DNA of 64,000 nucleotides from Bacteroidota bacterium (GTDB lineage: Bacteria; Bacteroidota; Ignavibacteria; Ignavibacteriales; Melioribacteraceae), in contig JAHJUE010000015.1 of assembly GCA_018829205.1 (NCBI GenBank), positions 1 to 64,000 of the forward strand, read 5' to 3'. Positions 31,949 to 42,211 of the stretch are shown in pieces. The notes beneath the pieces are model-generated. The model ran no database searches and was not told where the DNA came from. It was given only the letters and a program-made list of their open reading frames with translations. The position numbers and the translations under genes are program-made. Numbering within the stretch: the stretch's first letter is position 1; the number at the start of each line of letters is the position of its first letter.

Positions 31949-33238
31949 TTGAAAACCCTAAAAATTACAATGATATTATTTTTACTACTTTCATTTTCCG
32001 CTTCATTGTTTGCGTCTACTCCTAATCACGCGGATAATAATTATGCGGAAGCTGATAGTCTAAATCTAATGGTCGAATTCAGCCTTTTTTATGAATATCA
32101 TAAAAATAAAGATTATGCAAGCGCCGAACCTCACGGATGGAATATTGTTCACAGCAAACCTGAAAATTTCCTCCAGTTCAAACCATTCCATAAAATGGAG
32201 GATATTCTTTGGTACCTGCATGATAGCACCGATATAACCGAAGAACAGAAATTAACTATTGCAGATACAACAATATATCTGTATAACAGGGCAATGGAAG
32301 TAGATAAAGATAAAGCTCCTTATTTTCAAATTAAAAAAGCTTTTGTTATGGAAATCTGGAAAGATTTACCTGCTGCAGAAGTTATAGCCGAATATGTTAA
32401 AGCTTTCGAAATGGATCCAAATGCTCCTACCTTTTATAAGGATAGATTAGGCCGCTTATATAAAGATAATGCCGCGGATGATAATGAATATAAACTGCTT
32501 GCTTTGGACCTGTATTCAAATCTTTCCGAAGCGGATCCGAATAATGAAATCTGGATTCAAATGATTGAGTCACTTGCTGAAAATCCTGAAGAACTAATGG
32601 ATATTACAAAAAGAGCTTGGGAACTTGATAAAGAAAATCTTGAAAAAGCATGGAAGTACGCCTCCTTATGTTTAAGGAATAAAGAATATACAAGAGCAAT
32701 TGAAGCGCTTGAATTCTTAGTCGGTAAATCTCCCGATGTTATAAATTACTGGATGCAGCTTTCTTCTGCTTATGATAAAACAGATCAAACTGATAAAACT
32801 ATTTCAGCATACAAAAAGTTAATTAGTTTACAGCCCGACAATAGAGATAATTACGCGAATTTAGCGTTAGTTTATAAAAAGATGGATCAGCTTTCGGTCG
32901 CGAGATCATATTTGCAGAAAGCAAGCAACATTGATCCGGATTGGGACTTCCCTTATTTTGTTGAAGCGCAGATTTATGAACAAGCCGCAAGAAATTGCAT
33001 CGGTTCAAAATTTGAATTTATCGATAAAGTTGTTTATCAACTGGCTGTTGATACATATAAAATTGCAAGAAGCAAAGGCGGACAAAACGCAGGCGCAGCA
33101 GGTGAAAGAATGAACGCCTTAAAAGAATCTGTTCCTCAACAGGAAGATTTTTTCTTTAGAAATATTAAATCCGGCGAAAAAATTAAAATCGAAGGTAAAT
33201 GTTATGACTGGATCGGCAGAACTGTAATTGTCCCTTAA
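31949..33238 (+). CDS. Periplasmic TPR-repeat protein
   Basis: A 429-residue protein starting from TTG (AAGGA upstream). A signal peptide MILFLLLSFSASLFAS is cleaved near residue 23. The mature part holds at least four TPR units in 120-345; the clearest are EYTRAIEALEFLVGKSPDVIN, SYKKLISLQPD-like and YANLALVYKKMDQLSVARSY segments. The C terminus has an EGKCYDWIGRTVIVP strand. It probably scaffolds envelope proteins; the upstream barrel and lipoprotein are candidate partners. Confidence 0.8.
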   Translation: MKTLKITMILFLLLSFSASLFASTPNHADNNYAEADSLNLMVEFSLFYEYHKNKDYASAEPHGWNIVHSKPENFLQFKPFHKMEDILWYLHDSTDITEEQKLTIADTTIYLYNRAMEVDKDKAPYFQIKKAFVMEIWKDLPAAEVIAEYVKAFEMDPNAPTFYKDRLGRLYKDNAADDNEYKLLALDLYSNLSEADPNNEIWIQMIESLAENPEELMDITKRAWELDKENLEKAWKYASLCLRNKEYTRAIEALEFLVGKSPDVINYWMQLSSAYDKTDQTDKTISAYKKLISLQPDNRDNYANLALVYKKMDQLSVARSYLQKASNIDPDWDFPYFVEAQIYEQAARNCIGSKFEFIDKVVYQLAVDTYKIARSKGGQNAGAAGERMNALKESVPQQEDFFFRNIKSGEKIKIEGKCYDWIGRTVIVP

Positions 33239-33265
33239 TTCATAATAAAATTTTGAGCTCTAACT

Positions 33266-34561
33266 ATGTTAAATTTCCTAAATAAAGATCAAGAAATATT
33301 AAATATCGCTAATCTTGAATTAAGCAGACAGCAGAATAACCTGGAACTTATTGCTTCCGAAAATTTTGTATCTCTGCCAGTATTAGCGGCGGCCGGTTCC
33401 GTTCTTACCAACAAATACGCCGAAGGTTATCCAGGTAAAAGATATTACGGCGGATGCGAATATGTTGATATGGCAGAAGAGCTTGCCAGAGAAAGATTAA
33501 AAAAACTGTTCGGCGCCGAATACGCCAACGTTCAGCCTCATAGCGGTTCGCAAGCAAATATGGCCGTTTATATGACACTGCTTAATCCCGGCGATAAAAT
33601 TTTAGGTTTAAGTCTTGATCACGGCGGACATTTAACTCACGGGTCTCCTGTAAATTTTTCCGGCAAAATTTATAATGCTGTCGGTTATACATTAAATAAA
33701 GAAACAGAACTGCTTGATTATGATCTGATTGAAGATTTAGCAAAAAAAGAAAAACCAAAAATTATTGTCGCGGGCGCAAGCGCATACTCGCGCGATTGGG
33801 ATTTCGCAAAATTTAGAGAGATCGCAGATAAAGTAGGCGCATTTTTGATGTGCGATATGGCTCATCCTGCCGGACTTATTGCAAAAGGTTTATTATCGAG
33901 TCCCGTTCAGCATTGCGATGTAGTTACATCAACAACACATAAAACATTAAGAGGACCCCGCGGCGGGGTAATAATAGTAGGAAAGGATAAAGAGAATCCG
34001 TTAGGTATTAAAACTCCAAAAGGCGATAGAGTTAAACTAATGTCAGAGATATTCGACAGCATGGTAATGCCCGGAATTCAAGGCGGACCGCTGATGCATG
34101 TTATAATGGCTAAAGCCGTTGCGTTCGGCGAAGCGCTTGATGATTCATTTAAAACTTACGGCGAGCAGGTAATTAAAAACTCCAGAACAATAGCTGGCAA
34201 ATTATCCGAAATGGATTATAATATCTGCTCCGGCGGAACGGATAATCATCTTATGCTTGTAAATCTTAACAACAAAGACATAAGCGGTAAGAAGGCCGAA
34301 ATTGCGTTGGAAAAGGCCGGTATGACTGTTAATAAAAATATGGTTCCTTACGATACGAAAAGTCCTTTTGTGACAAGCGGAATTAGAATCGGAACTCCTG
34401 CGGTTACTTCAAGAGGAATGAAAGAAGAACAGATGGTTATAATAGCTGAATTAATTGACAAAGCAATCAGGAATTTTGAGAATGAGGAAATATTAACTTC
34501 AATGAAAAACGAAGTAAAAGAACTTTGCTCCAAATTTCCACTTTATCCAGAATTGAATTAA
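33266..34561 (+). CDS. glyA: Serine hydroxymethyltransferase
   Basis: A 431-residue PLP enzyme that interconverts serine and glycine with tetrahydrofolate. [26 protein letters not shown], the PLP-lysine motif [12 protein letters not shown] and [13 protein letters not shown] are all present. It is full length, with 27 nt between it and the TPR gene. Confidence 0.98.
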   Translation: MLNFLNKDQEILNIANLELSRQQNNLELIASENFVSLPVLAAAGSVLTNKYAEGYPGKRYYGGCEYVDMAEELARERLKKLFGAEYANVQPHSGSQANMAVYMTLLNPGDKILGLSLDHGGHLTHGSPVNFSGKIYNAVGYTLNKETELLDYDLIEDLAKKEKPKIIVAGASAYSRDWDFAKFREIADKVGAFLMCDMAHPAGLIAKGLLSSPVQHCDVVTSTTHKTLRGPRGGVIIVGKDKENPLGIKTPKGDRVKLMSEIFDSMVMPGIQGGPLMHVIMAKAVAFGEALDDSFKTYGEQVIKNSRTIAGKLSEMDYNICSGGTDNHLMLVNLNNKDISGKKAEIALEKAGMTVNKNMVPYDTKSPFVTSGIRIGTPAVTSRGMKEEQMVIIAELIDKAIRNFENEEILTSMKNEVKELCSKFPLYPELN

Positions 34562-34573
34562 ACTGATCTCTCT

Positions 34574-35344
34574 GTGAGTTCGAAAAAAAATAAAGAAATA
34601 GAAGAAGGCGAAGAAAACGGCAACGACATGTCGTTTCTTGAACATCTTGAAGAACTTCGCTGGCGGTTAATGTATTCCATTGCGGGATTATTAATCGGTA
34701 CTATTATTGCGTGGATTTTTATTGATTTCCTTGTCGACGGTATTTTATTACTACCTGCAAGAAACGCTGGAATTAAACTTCAAAACCTTCAGCCGTTCGG
34801 TCAATTATTTCTATTCTTTCAAATTGCTATTATTACAGGTCTTGTATTTACAATCCCGAATGTATTTTATCATGTTTGGAAATTTGTAGGTCCAGCATTA
34901 AGAGACAACGAAAAAAAATACGCTTTTTGGGTAGTGACATTTTCTTCAATATGTTTTATATCCGGAATTGTGTTCGCATATTTTATAATGCTTCCGTTAA
35001 CATTAAAGTTTGCCGCGCAGTTCGGTTCGGCCGAAATTGAAAACAACTTTGCCGTAACGGAATACTTCTCAATAATTATAAGCGTTATGCTTGCCGCCGG
35101 ATTCATATTTGAACTTCCTATGATGTCGTTTTTTCTATCTAAAATTGGGCTGTTAAAACCGCATCATATGAGGAAATACAGGAAACATTCTATTGTAGCA
35201 ATTTTATTGGCCGCCGCAATTTTATCGCCCGGTACGGATCCTATCGCTCAAATTATGCTTGCTATACCTTTGGTAATATTGTATGAAATAAGTATATTCG
35301 TTTCAAAATTTTCCCAGAAAAAACAAATTGAAGAAGAAAGTTAG
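34574..35344 (+). CDS. tatC: Sec-independent protein translocase TatC
   Basis: A 256-residue, six-helix membrane protein, the receptor for twin-arginine signals. MSFLEHLEELRWRL, the FGQLFLFF region, an FxFEFP-like motif (AAGFIFELPMMSFF) and ILSPGTDPIAQIMLAIPL are present. It starts from GTG. No tatA is adjacent. The likely Tat substrates in this window are the small leader protein at 37586 and ActB. It overlaps the next gene by 17 nt. Confidence 0.95.
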   Translation: MSSKKNKEIEEGEENGNDMSFLEHLEELRWRLMYSIAGLLIGTIIAWIFIDFLVDGILLLPARNAGIKLQNLQPFGQLFLFFQIAIITGLVFTIPNVFYHVWKFVGPALRDNEKKYAFWVVTFSSICFISGIVFAYFIMLPLTLKFAAQFGSAEIENNFAVTEYFSIIISVMLAAGFIFELPMMSFFLSKIGLLKPHHMRKYRKHSIVAILLAAAILSPGTDPIAQIMLAIPLVILYEISIFVSKFSQKKQIEEES

Positions 35345-36311
35345 TCTCTCCGAAATAAGTCTCCCTATTAAACACGATCTCGATATGTTCGGTACTTTGT
35401 TTAAGAATTCTTTAAAATCAAAGGTCGGTATTGTTGATTTAGTTACTAAGTATATACTTAAACAGAAAGGGAAAAAAATTAGGCCTCTGCTGGTTCTGCT
35501 TTCGGCTAAGGTAGCCGGCGGAATTACAGACCGTTCATTCAGAGGCGCAACTCTTGTTGAACTGCTTCATACCGCGACACTTGTACACGACGATGTAGTT
35601 GATAACGCTGAAAAAAGAAGGGGTCTTCCTTCAATCAACGCGGTCTGGAAAAATAAAATTGCCGTGCTGATGGGGGATTATCTTCTTTCGCGCGGACTGA
35701 CAATTGCTGTAGAAGGAAAAGATTTTGACTTTTTGGGCATTATTACAAATACAGTAAAAAGAATGTCCGAAGGTGAGCTTCTTCAAATTAATAAAACCAG
35801 AAAACTGGATATTGACGAAGAAACCTATTTCAGGATCATCTCCGATAAAACCGCTTCTTTATTATCCACCTGCTGCGAGATAGGCGGAGGCAGTGCGACT
35901 GATAATGAAATCTATAGAAACGCATTAAAAAATTACGGCGAATATTTAGGCATTGCTTTCCAAATCAAGGATGATATACTGGATTACGTCGGTACGTCAA
36001 GCCTTATTGGAAAACCTTTAGGCGCCGATATTCAGGAAAAAAAGATTACGCTTCCTCTTATCTATTCACTCCGCAACGCCGATAAAAAAGAATCCGCCTC
36101 CATTATTAAGATTATCAAAAAGGGGAGCAAAAAAGAGGGACTTAAAGAAGTTCTCAAATTTGTAAATAAATATAACGGAATTGAATATGCTTACAAGTCG
36201 GCCGAAGAATATTCAAACAAAGCAAAAAATGAAATTCAGATTTTCCCCGATTCGGATTCAAAAACATCTCTCCTTAATTTAGTCGATTTTGTTACCAACA
36301 GAGAAAAATAA
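35328..36311 (+). CDS. All-trans polyprenyl diphosphate synthase
   Basis: A 327-residue E-isoprenyl synthase that makes the long side chain of the respiratory quinone (or a related polyprenyl). The first Asp-rich motif HDDVVD and the second KDDILD bracket the active site; GKKIRPLLVLLSAK, GDYLLSRG and the KITLPLIYSL segment fit the octaprenyl/heptaprenyl type. Chain length cannot be read. It starts from TTG within the tatC 3' end, and lies upstream of the quinol-oxidising operon. Confidence 0.93.
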   Translation: MKKKVSLSEISLPIKHDLDMFGTLFKNSLKSKVGIVDLVTKYILKQKGKKIRPLLVLLSAKVAGGITDRSFRGATLVELLHTATLVHDDVVDNAEKRRGLPSINAVWKNKIAVLMGDYLLSRGLTIAVEGKDFDFLGIITNTVKRMSEGELLQINKTRKLDIDEETYFRIISDKTASLLSTCCEIGGGSATDNEIYRNALKNYGEYLGIAFQIKDDILDYVGTSSLIGKPLGADIQEKKITLPLIYSLRNADKKESASIIKIIKKGSKKEGLKEVLKFVNKYNGIEYAYKSAEEYSNKAKNEIQIFPDSDSKTSLLNLVDFVTNREK

Positions 36312-36373
36312 ATTTCTCATGCAGCATTTTTATTGTTAACTTCCATTATTCATATACATCCAAATAAAATAAT

Positions 36374-36775
36374 ATGATTTTGTACGCTATCGGAAAAAGA
36401 ATTAAAGACTTTGTTAAAGTCACAGTCTTATCGGATTTTAAAAAGGACACGGGAAAAACAATATCCGGTGAAGAATATTTAAGGACGGATAAAACATTTA
36501 AAGAAGGCAAGGTGCGCTGGCATTACGAAGACGGAAAGCTTAAATCCGAATGTACCTATAAAGACGGAATGCTTGACGGTATTTCAACTCATTATTTTAA
36601 AAACGGAAATGTTAAAGCTAAAGAGACTTATAGAAGAAATATACTTGAGGGAATATCATTAATCTACAATGAAGAGGGATGGATAATAAGGGAAGAGACA
36701 TATAAAAACGGAGTATTGTTTTCTAAAGCGGAGTATGATTCCCATGGCAAAAGATCTGTTGAGAAAAGCAGCTGA
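36374..36775 (+). CDS. MORN-repeat (YwqK-like) protein
   Basis: A 133-residue protein with three or four MORN_2-type repeats at about 52-125 (WHYEDGKLKSECTYKDGMLDG, HYFKNGNVKAKETYRRNILEG and two more). Such proteins are labelled YwqK-family antitoxins by homology, but no toxin is adjacent. No signal peptide is visible. Function uncertain; the beta-hairpin repeats suggest a binding surface. Confidence 0.75.
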   Translation: MILYAIGKRIKDFVKVTVLSDFKKDTGKTISGEEYLRTDKTFKEGKVRWHYEDGKLKSECTYKDGMLDGISTHYFKNGNVKAKETYRRNILEGISLIYNEEGWIIREETYKNGVLFSKAEYDSHGKRSVEKSS

Positions 36776-37004
36776 ATGTCTTTATAATAATTTTTAAAAT
36801 TTTTCTATTATTCAATTTTATTTTGTAATTAAAATTTAATTTCCTATTTTGCTTTCATCGTTTTTATAATTATATATCTTGTCTTAAATAATTTCTAGAT
36901 AAATTTTGATCAGGTTTATGACTTGGTTTTTTAATTATACATGCCACTTAAAATCAAATTCTTTATTAAAATACCGAAAATGATGACTAATTTTTAGGAA
37001 TCCA

Positions 37005-37574
37005 ATGAAGAAAACTGTACTAGATTATGCATTAAAAATCCGCCTCCCTTTAATTTTATTTACAGTAGTTTTAGCTTTTGTTATTACTTTTTATGTATCT
37101 AGGGCAGAAAGGGATGGAATTGGTTATCAGCCTCAGCAGCCGATAAAGTATTCGCATAAACTTCATGCCGGAACTATGTCAATTGACTGCCAGTATTGTC
37201 ACACCGGGGTAACTAAAGGAAGGCATGCTCTCGTTCCTTCTGCTAATATTTGTATGAATTGTCATACAGTAGCCCGCAAAGATAAACCCGAAATAATAAA
37301 ACTTACAAGATATTATGAAAATGGCGAACCGATACCCTGGAAAAGAATTCATAAGGTTCCCGATTACGCATATTTTAATCACAGCGTTCATGTAAATAAA
37401 GGAATACAATGCGAAAGCTGTCACGGCAACATCAGGGAAATGGAAGAGGTAAGTCAGGTTCGCGGATTTACAATGACCGCTTGTCTGGAATGTCATAGAG
37501 ATCCTGAAAAACATTTACCGTATTTGGAAAAAGTAAACAAGGGACCCGAAAACTGTGCAGCTTGCCACAGATAG
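37005..37574 (+). CDS. actA: ActA, pentahaem cytochrome c of alternative complex III
   Basis: A 189-residue protein with an N-terminal membrane anchor (about 12-31) and five CxxCH haem sites: CQYCH 62-66, CMNCH 83-87, CESCH 136-140, CLECH 160-164 and CAACH 184-188. The extra His residues (HKLH, HSVH) are probable distal ligands. This is the pentahaem subunit that receives electrons in alternative complex III, a quinol:electron-acceptor oxidoreductase. It is the first gene of a 14.5-kb run of respiratory genes; the 229-bp AT-rich region upstream probably holds the operon promoter. Confidence 0.95.
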   Translation: MKKTVLDYALKIRLPLILFTVVLAFVITFYVSRAERDGIGYQPQQPIKYSHKLHAGTMSIDCQYCHTGVTKGRHALVPSANICMNCHTVARKDKPEIIKLTRYYENGEPIPWKRIHKVPDYAYFNHSVHVNKGIQCESCHGNIREMEEVSQVRGFTMTACLECHRDPEKHLPYLEKVNKGPENCAACHR

Positions 37575-37585
37575 GAGTTATTAAT

Positions 37586-37762
37586 ATGGCTGATCAATTA
37601 AATAAAAATATCGGACGCAGAAAATTTTTCAGCAGAATAGGAATGGGAACCGCCGCAATTGGTTTCTTTTCTTCAATTCCTGTAAAATTATTCGCCAAAG
37701 TAAAAAAAGAACAAAATGTAAAAGTGCTAATTCACCCGTCAGCGGTTAAGAGAACTAAATAA
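37586..37762 (+). CDS. Small twin-arginine leader protein within the ACIII operon
   Basis: A 58-residue protein. GRRKFFSRIGMGTAAIGFF (about 10-28) is a twin-arginine signal; beyond it only about 30 basic residues remain, ending VKVLIHPSAVKRTK. There is no cofactor motif. ATG 37586 has AGGAG 7 nt upstream; a TTG-started extension to 37562 overlaps actA and is less likely. Small Tat-leader subunits accompany some molybdopterin-family complexes, so this may be an unlisted ACIII accessory or assembly factor. It is followed after 11 nt by actB. Confidence 0.75.
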   Translation: MADQLNKNIGRRKFFSRIGMGTAAIGFFSSIPVKLFAKVKKEQNVKVLIHPSAVKRTK

Positions 37763-37773
37763 GGTTTTGTGTA

Positions 37774-40700
37774 ATGTCAAATTCTAATAGTGATAAAAAG
37801 AATTCAAATATCTGGAAAAGTCTGAAAGAATATTATAATGACCCGGAAATTTTTAAAGCAAAAGCTAATGAGTTTAACGAAGGCGTAACCGATGATTTTG
37901 ATCCATCAGAATTAAAAGGCCTTTCCAGAAGAAGATTTTTAGCGGTACTTACTGCGTCTGCAGCAGTTACGGCAACGGCTTGTTCCGACTATAGAGAAAA
38001 GGGCGAAATCATTCCTTATAACAAAAGGCCCGAAGGACTGCTGCCGGGCAGACCTAATTATTATGCTTCTTCAATGCAGCTGGGATCGGATAGCTACGGT
38101 ATACTCATTAAAACCCGCGAAGGCAGACCAATTAAAATTGAGGGGAACCCTGATCATCCTATTAATAAAGGAAAAATTAATGATGTAATTCACGCGTCCA
38201 TATTAAATCTTTATGATCCCGAAAGATTGTCGAATCCTTTAATTAATAAAAGAAAATCAGATTGGATAAGCACCGACGAAGAAATTATATCAAAATTAAA
38301 AACCGCTTCCGATGCCGGGAAAGAAATTGCCGTAGTCACAAACAGGGTAATTTCACCAACCGTAAAAAAAGTATTCGATAATTTTAAGAGAACATATTCT
38401 TCCGCTAAATTCTATTCATATGAATTATTCGGCAATGAAAATAAAAGAGCAGCCTGGAAAAAATCTTATAATACTTTAATTATGCCGTCTGTCAAATTAG
38501 ATAAAGCAAATATTATTCTTTCGCTGGATTCGGATTTTCTGGGGCGTGAAGGTAATACTGTTGAAAATACAAGACTTTTTACCGATAGACGCGATGTGAT
38601 GAAAGGTAACGATTTTAACAGACTTTATGTCGCCGAGGGAGCGTTAAGCTTAACCGGCAGCAATGCTGATTACAGGTTGAGAATACGCCCCGACGCGCAG
38701 TTTGAATTTGTAATGAGTTTGTTAAATGAAATTGTTATAACAAAGGGAATTGGAAATTCTAAAATAAATAATGAATCTAAAACATTAATTTCAAAGTATT
38801 CGTTAAACGATTTTGTAAAAAACAAAGGCTTAGATTCGTTAAAGGTAAATTATCTTGTTAATGATTTAATTCAGCACCAGGGAAAAGCAATTGTAATTGC
38901 AGGGGATACCTTGCCGGTTGATCTTCATATTGCCGTCAACTTGTTAAACGAAATTTTAAGCAACACTGAAATATATGATTTCGAAAAAGGTTATAACCTA
39001 AATTCTGATTTAAGTACGGAAGAGGATTTAAATCAATTAACCGAAAATATGACTGCCGGGAAAATCGGCGCGGTTATACATTTTGATACGGATCCGGTTT
39101 ATCATCTTTCATCTTTATATAATTACGCTTCGGCTTTAGAAAAAGTTGAAACTAAAATTACTTTAACCGAAAGCGAAAATGATACTTCCGCCGCATGTAA
39201 TTATGTTCTACCTATAAATCACGTACTTGAATCATGGGGCGATTATAAAGATAGAGCCGGAGTTTATTGTCTGCAGCAGCCTGTAATTGCGCCACTGTTC
39301 GATACGCGTCAAGCCGAAGCGGTGATTTTAACTTGGTCATTCGGCAGCTCCAAATCTTATTCGGAAGAAATGTATCATAAATTTTTAATGGAAAGTTTTA
39401 AAGATGAAGTTTCTTATACCGATTTTAACGATGCATGGTACAGCGCGCTTCATGACGGTTTTGTTGTTCAAAATGTATCAATTGAAAAATCAGCGGTATT
39501 TAATCTTTCCTCGATTGAAGGTATAATAGAGATAAAATCAAATGACTCTTATTTACTGCATCTACAGCCGAGTTATTTTATAGGCGACGGGAAATACGCA
39601 AATAACGGATGGCTTCAGGAAATACCGCATCCAGTATCCAAGGTTGCATGGGATAATTATGCTGCTGTTTCTCCGTCAACAGCAAAAGAATTAAATGTTA
39701 AAAACGATGATGTAATTGAAATTACAGTTGATAATAAATCGGTTAAACTGCCTGTTATTGTTCAGCCGGGCACCGCGGATAAATTAATTGCCGTTGAACT
39801 TGGATACGGAAGAAATATTATTGGTGATGCCGGAAAAGGCGCCGGTGTTAACGTTTGTGTATTTATTAGTAATAATAATTTTGTCTCACAATGGATTACC
39901 GGGATAACATCCGTTGCGAAAATCGACGAAGTATACAAATTAGCTTCCACTCAGGAACATCACGCTCTTGATGATATGTCAGTTAAAGATTTTCATAGAA
40001 TAAGAAATATTATTCAGGAAGGAACGGTCGGGGAATATATAAAACATCCGGGCTTTCTTCATGATCACGCAAAGCACGAATTATTCAGTATTTCAAAAGA
40101 AGTAAAATACAACGGCCTTAAATGGGCGATGGCAATAGATCTAAATAAATGCATCGGCTGCACTGCATGTATTACTTCGTGCAACGTGGAAAATAATATT
40201 CCCGTTGTCGGAAAAGATCAAGTAGCCCGCGGAAGGGAAATGCAGTGGATTAGAATTGACAGATATTATTCAGGCACTCCCGATGAGCCGGTTGTTAGTA
40301 ATCAGCCAATGTTATGCCAGCATTGCGATAACGCGCCGTGCGAAAATGTTTGTCCCGTAAACGCTACTAACCATAGTCCCGACGGGTTAAACCAGATGGC
40401 ATACAACAGATGCGTCGGCACAAGATACTGCGCCAACAACTGTCCTTATAAAGTTAGAAGATTTAACTTCTATAATTTCAGAGATAATTTCGCGGATGCT
40501 TATTATCAAAATAATGTTACTGATCTTGTTCATAATCCGGAGGTGACTGTAAGATCGCGCGGTGTTATGGAAAAATGTACATTCTGCGTTCAAAGAATTA
40601 TGGAAGCAAGATCAGAAGCTATTAAAGAAAATAAACAGCTTAAAGGTGATGATGTGCAGACTGCCTGCCAGGTAGCTTGCCCTTCAAACGCAATTGTATT

Positions 40701-40842
40701 CGGCGATTCAAGCGATAAAGAATCTGAAGTATCAAAATATAGAGATCATGACCTTGCTTATCACGTGCTTGAAGAACTGAATGTTAGACCAAATGTTACA
40801 TATATCGCTAAATTAAGAAATACTCACTCGGAGGAAGTTTAG
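37774..40842 (+). CDS. actB: ActB, molybdopterin-oxidoreductase-like/iron-sulfur subunit of ACIII
   Basis: A 1022-residue fusion of a molybdopterin-oxidoreductase-like domain (no cofactor expected in ACIII) and a ferredoxin-like domain. The N terminus has [16 protein letters not shown] and TATACS, a Tat-variant signal about 50 residues in. Four Cys clusters bind FeS centres: [11 protein letters not shown] (from 793), [14 protein letters not shown], the C-x4-C-x3-C cluster in [12 protein letters not shown], and CTFC paired with CQVACP (965). It passes electrons from the membrane quinol site toward ActA. actC begins at its stop. Confidence 0.95.
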   Translation: MSNSNSDKKNSNIWKSLKEYYNDPEIFKAKANEFNEGVTDDFDPSELKGLSRRRFLAVLTASAAVTATACSDYREKGEIIPYNKRPEGLLPGRPNYYASSMQLGSDSYGILIKTREGRPIKIEGNPDHPINKGKINDVIHASILNLYDPERLSNPLINKRKSDWISTDEEIISKLKTASDAGKEIAVVTNRVISPTVKKVFDNFKRTYSSAKFYSYELFGNENKRAAWKKSYNTLIMPSVKLDKANIILSLDSDFLGREGNTVENTRLFTDRRDVMKGNDFNRLYVAEGALSLTGSNADYRLRIRPDAQFEFVMSLLNEIVITKGIGNSKINNESKTLISKYSLNDFVKNKGLDSLKVNYLVNDLIQHQGKAIVIAGDTLPVDLHIAVNLLNEILSNTEIYDFEKGYNLNSDLSTEEDLNQLTENMTAGKIGAVIHFDTDPVYHLSSLYNYASALEKVETKITLTESENDTSAACNYVLPINHVLESWGDYKDRAGVYCLQQPVIAPLFDTRQAEAVILTWSFGSSKSYSEEMYHKFLMESFKDEVSYTDFNDAWYSALHDGFVVQNVSIEKSAVFNLSSIEGIIEIKSNDSYLLHLQPSYFIGDGKYANNGWLQEIPHPVSKVAWDNYAAVSPSTAKELNVKNDDVIEITVDNKSVKLPVIVQPGTADKLIAVELGYGRNIIGDAGKGAGVNVCVFISNNNFVSQWITGITSVAKIDEVYKLASTQEHHALDDMSVKDFHRIRNIIQEGTVGEYIKHPGFLHDHAKHELFSISKEVKYNGLKWAMAIDLNKCIGCTACITSCNVENNIPVVGKDQVARGREMQWIRIDRYYSGTPDEPVVSNQPMLCQHCDNAPCENVCPVNATNHSPDGLNQMAYNRCVGTRYCANNCPYKVRRFNFYNFRDNFADAYYQNNVTDLVHNPEVTVRSRGVMEKCTFCVQRIMEARSEAIKENKQLKGDDVQTACQVACPSNAIVFGDSSDKESEVSKYRDHDLAYHVLEELNVRPNVTYIAKLRNTHSEEV

Positions 40843-42209
40843 TGACTACTACAGATTATAGACATGAACCTTCGGTTGTAGAAGGCAGACCTTCTTTAAG
40901 AGAACTTGATGAAATTATCGCGAAACCTCTGGAGAGTAAACCTGATAAGAAATATTTCCTTGCCCTGGCCGTAACTTTATCCATGCTTGGAATTGGAGTC
41001 ATCGGACTTGCTTTTTCTTTCTATTACGGTACCGGATTATGGGGAAATAATAATCCTGTAGGCTGGGGTTTCCCAATCGTTAACTTTGTTTTCTGGGTCG
41101 GAATTGGTCATGCGGGAACTCTAATTTCCGCGATATTATTTCTGTTCAGACAAAAATGGAGAAATGGTATTGCAAGGTTTGCAGAAGGAATGACAATATT
41201 CGCCGTTATGACGGCAATGATATTCCCGGCAATACATGTGGGACGACCATGGCTGGCCGGATATTTATTCCCTTATCCAAATCAGCATTCGTTGTGGGTT
41301 AATTTTACCTCTCCTTTGTTGTGGGACGTGTTCGCGGTTTCTACATATTTTACAGTTTCTTTTATATTCTGGTATGTTGGACTAATTCCCGATTTCGCGA
41401 CATTAAGGGACAAAACTTTTAGTAAAATTAAAAAAGTAATCTATTCGGTCTTTAGTTTGGGATGGAGAGGATCGAACAGACATTGGCAGCATTATGAAAT
41501 GGTTTATCTGATTCTTGCCGGATTTGCCACTCCCTTGGTTCTTTCCGTTCATACGATAGTAAGTTTTGACTTTGCGGTTTCTATTCTGCCCGGTTGGCAT
41601 ACAACTATTTTTCCTCCTTATTTTGTCGCCGGAGCTGTGTTTTCTGGATTCGCGATGGTTCAGAATGTTTTAATTTTTATTAGAAAAATATTTAATTACG
41701 AACATATAATTACTCTCGATACTCTCGAGAAGATGAATAAGATTATTCTTCTTACCGGTTCGATTGTCGGTTACGCCTATGCTATGGAATTTTTTACCGC
41801 CTGGTACAGTGGAGTTCAGCCTGAACAATTTACATTTGTAAATAGAGCTTTCGGTCCGTACGCATGGGCTTATTGGATTATGGCAAGCTGCAATGTTTTC
41901 TTCCCGCAGTTTTTCTGGATTAAAAAAATAAGAAGAAGCATACCATTTATGTTTGTTTTGGCTGTGCTTGTAAACGTCGGAATGTGGTTTGAAAGATTTG
42001 TCATTACGGTTACGTCTCTATCAAGAGATTATCTTCCTTCAAGCTGGGCTTATTATACTCCGACTTTAACCGATTTTGCGATTTTAATAGGAAGTTTCGG
42101 ATTCTTCTTTACATGGGTTTTATTATTTACTAAATCATTGCCGGTAGTTTCAATTGCAGAAATTAAGGCTGTTGCCGAAGGTTCACAGCCATCGCATAAG
42201 GATCATTAA
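40842..42209 (+). CDS. actC: ActC, NrfD/PsrC-like quinol-binding membrane subunit of ACIII
   Basis: A 455-residue polytopic protein with about ten transmembrane helices, in the NrfD family. [21 protein letters not shown] and [17 protein letters not shown] are the recognisable ActC/HybB-type segments. It is thought to oxidise menaquinol. It starts from GTG overlapping the actB stop. Confidence 0.94.
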   Translation: MTTTDYRHEPSVVEGRPSLRELDEIIAKPLESKPDKKYFLALAVTLSMLGIGVIGLAFSFYYGTGLWGNNNPVGWGFPIVNFVFWVGIGHAGTLISAILFLFRQKWRNGIARFAEGMTIFAVMTAMIFPAIHVGRPWLAGYLFPYPNQHSLWVNFTSPLLWDVFAVSTYFTVSFIFWYVGLIPDFATLRDKTFSKIKKVIYSVFSLGWRGSNRHWQHYEMVYLILAGFATPLVLSVHTIVSFDFAVSILPGWHTTIFPPYFVAGAVFSGFAMVQNVLIFIRKIFNYEHIITLDTLEKMNKIILLTGSIVGYAYAMEFFTAWYSGVQPEQFTFVNRAFGPYAWAYWIMASCNVFFPQFFWIKKIRRSIPFMFVLAVLVNVGMWFERFVITVTSLSRDYLPSSWAYYTPTLTDFAILIGSFGFFFTWVLLFTKSLPVVSIAEIKAVAEGSQPSHKDH

Positions 42210-42211
42210 AA

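Noticed and set aside
37774-40842. ActB as a true molybdenum-dependent oxidoreductase
   Set aside because: Context (actA, actC, actD/E, actF) and the Tat-variant N terminus identify the ACIII subunit, which in characterised enzymes carries FeS clusters but no molybdopterin.
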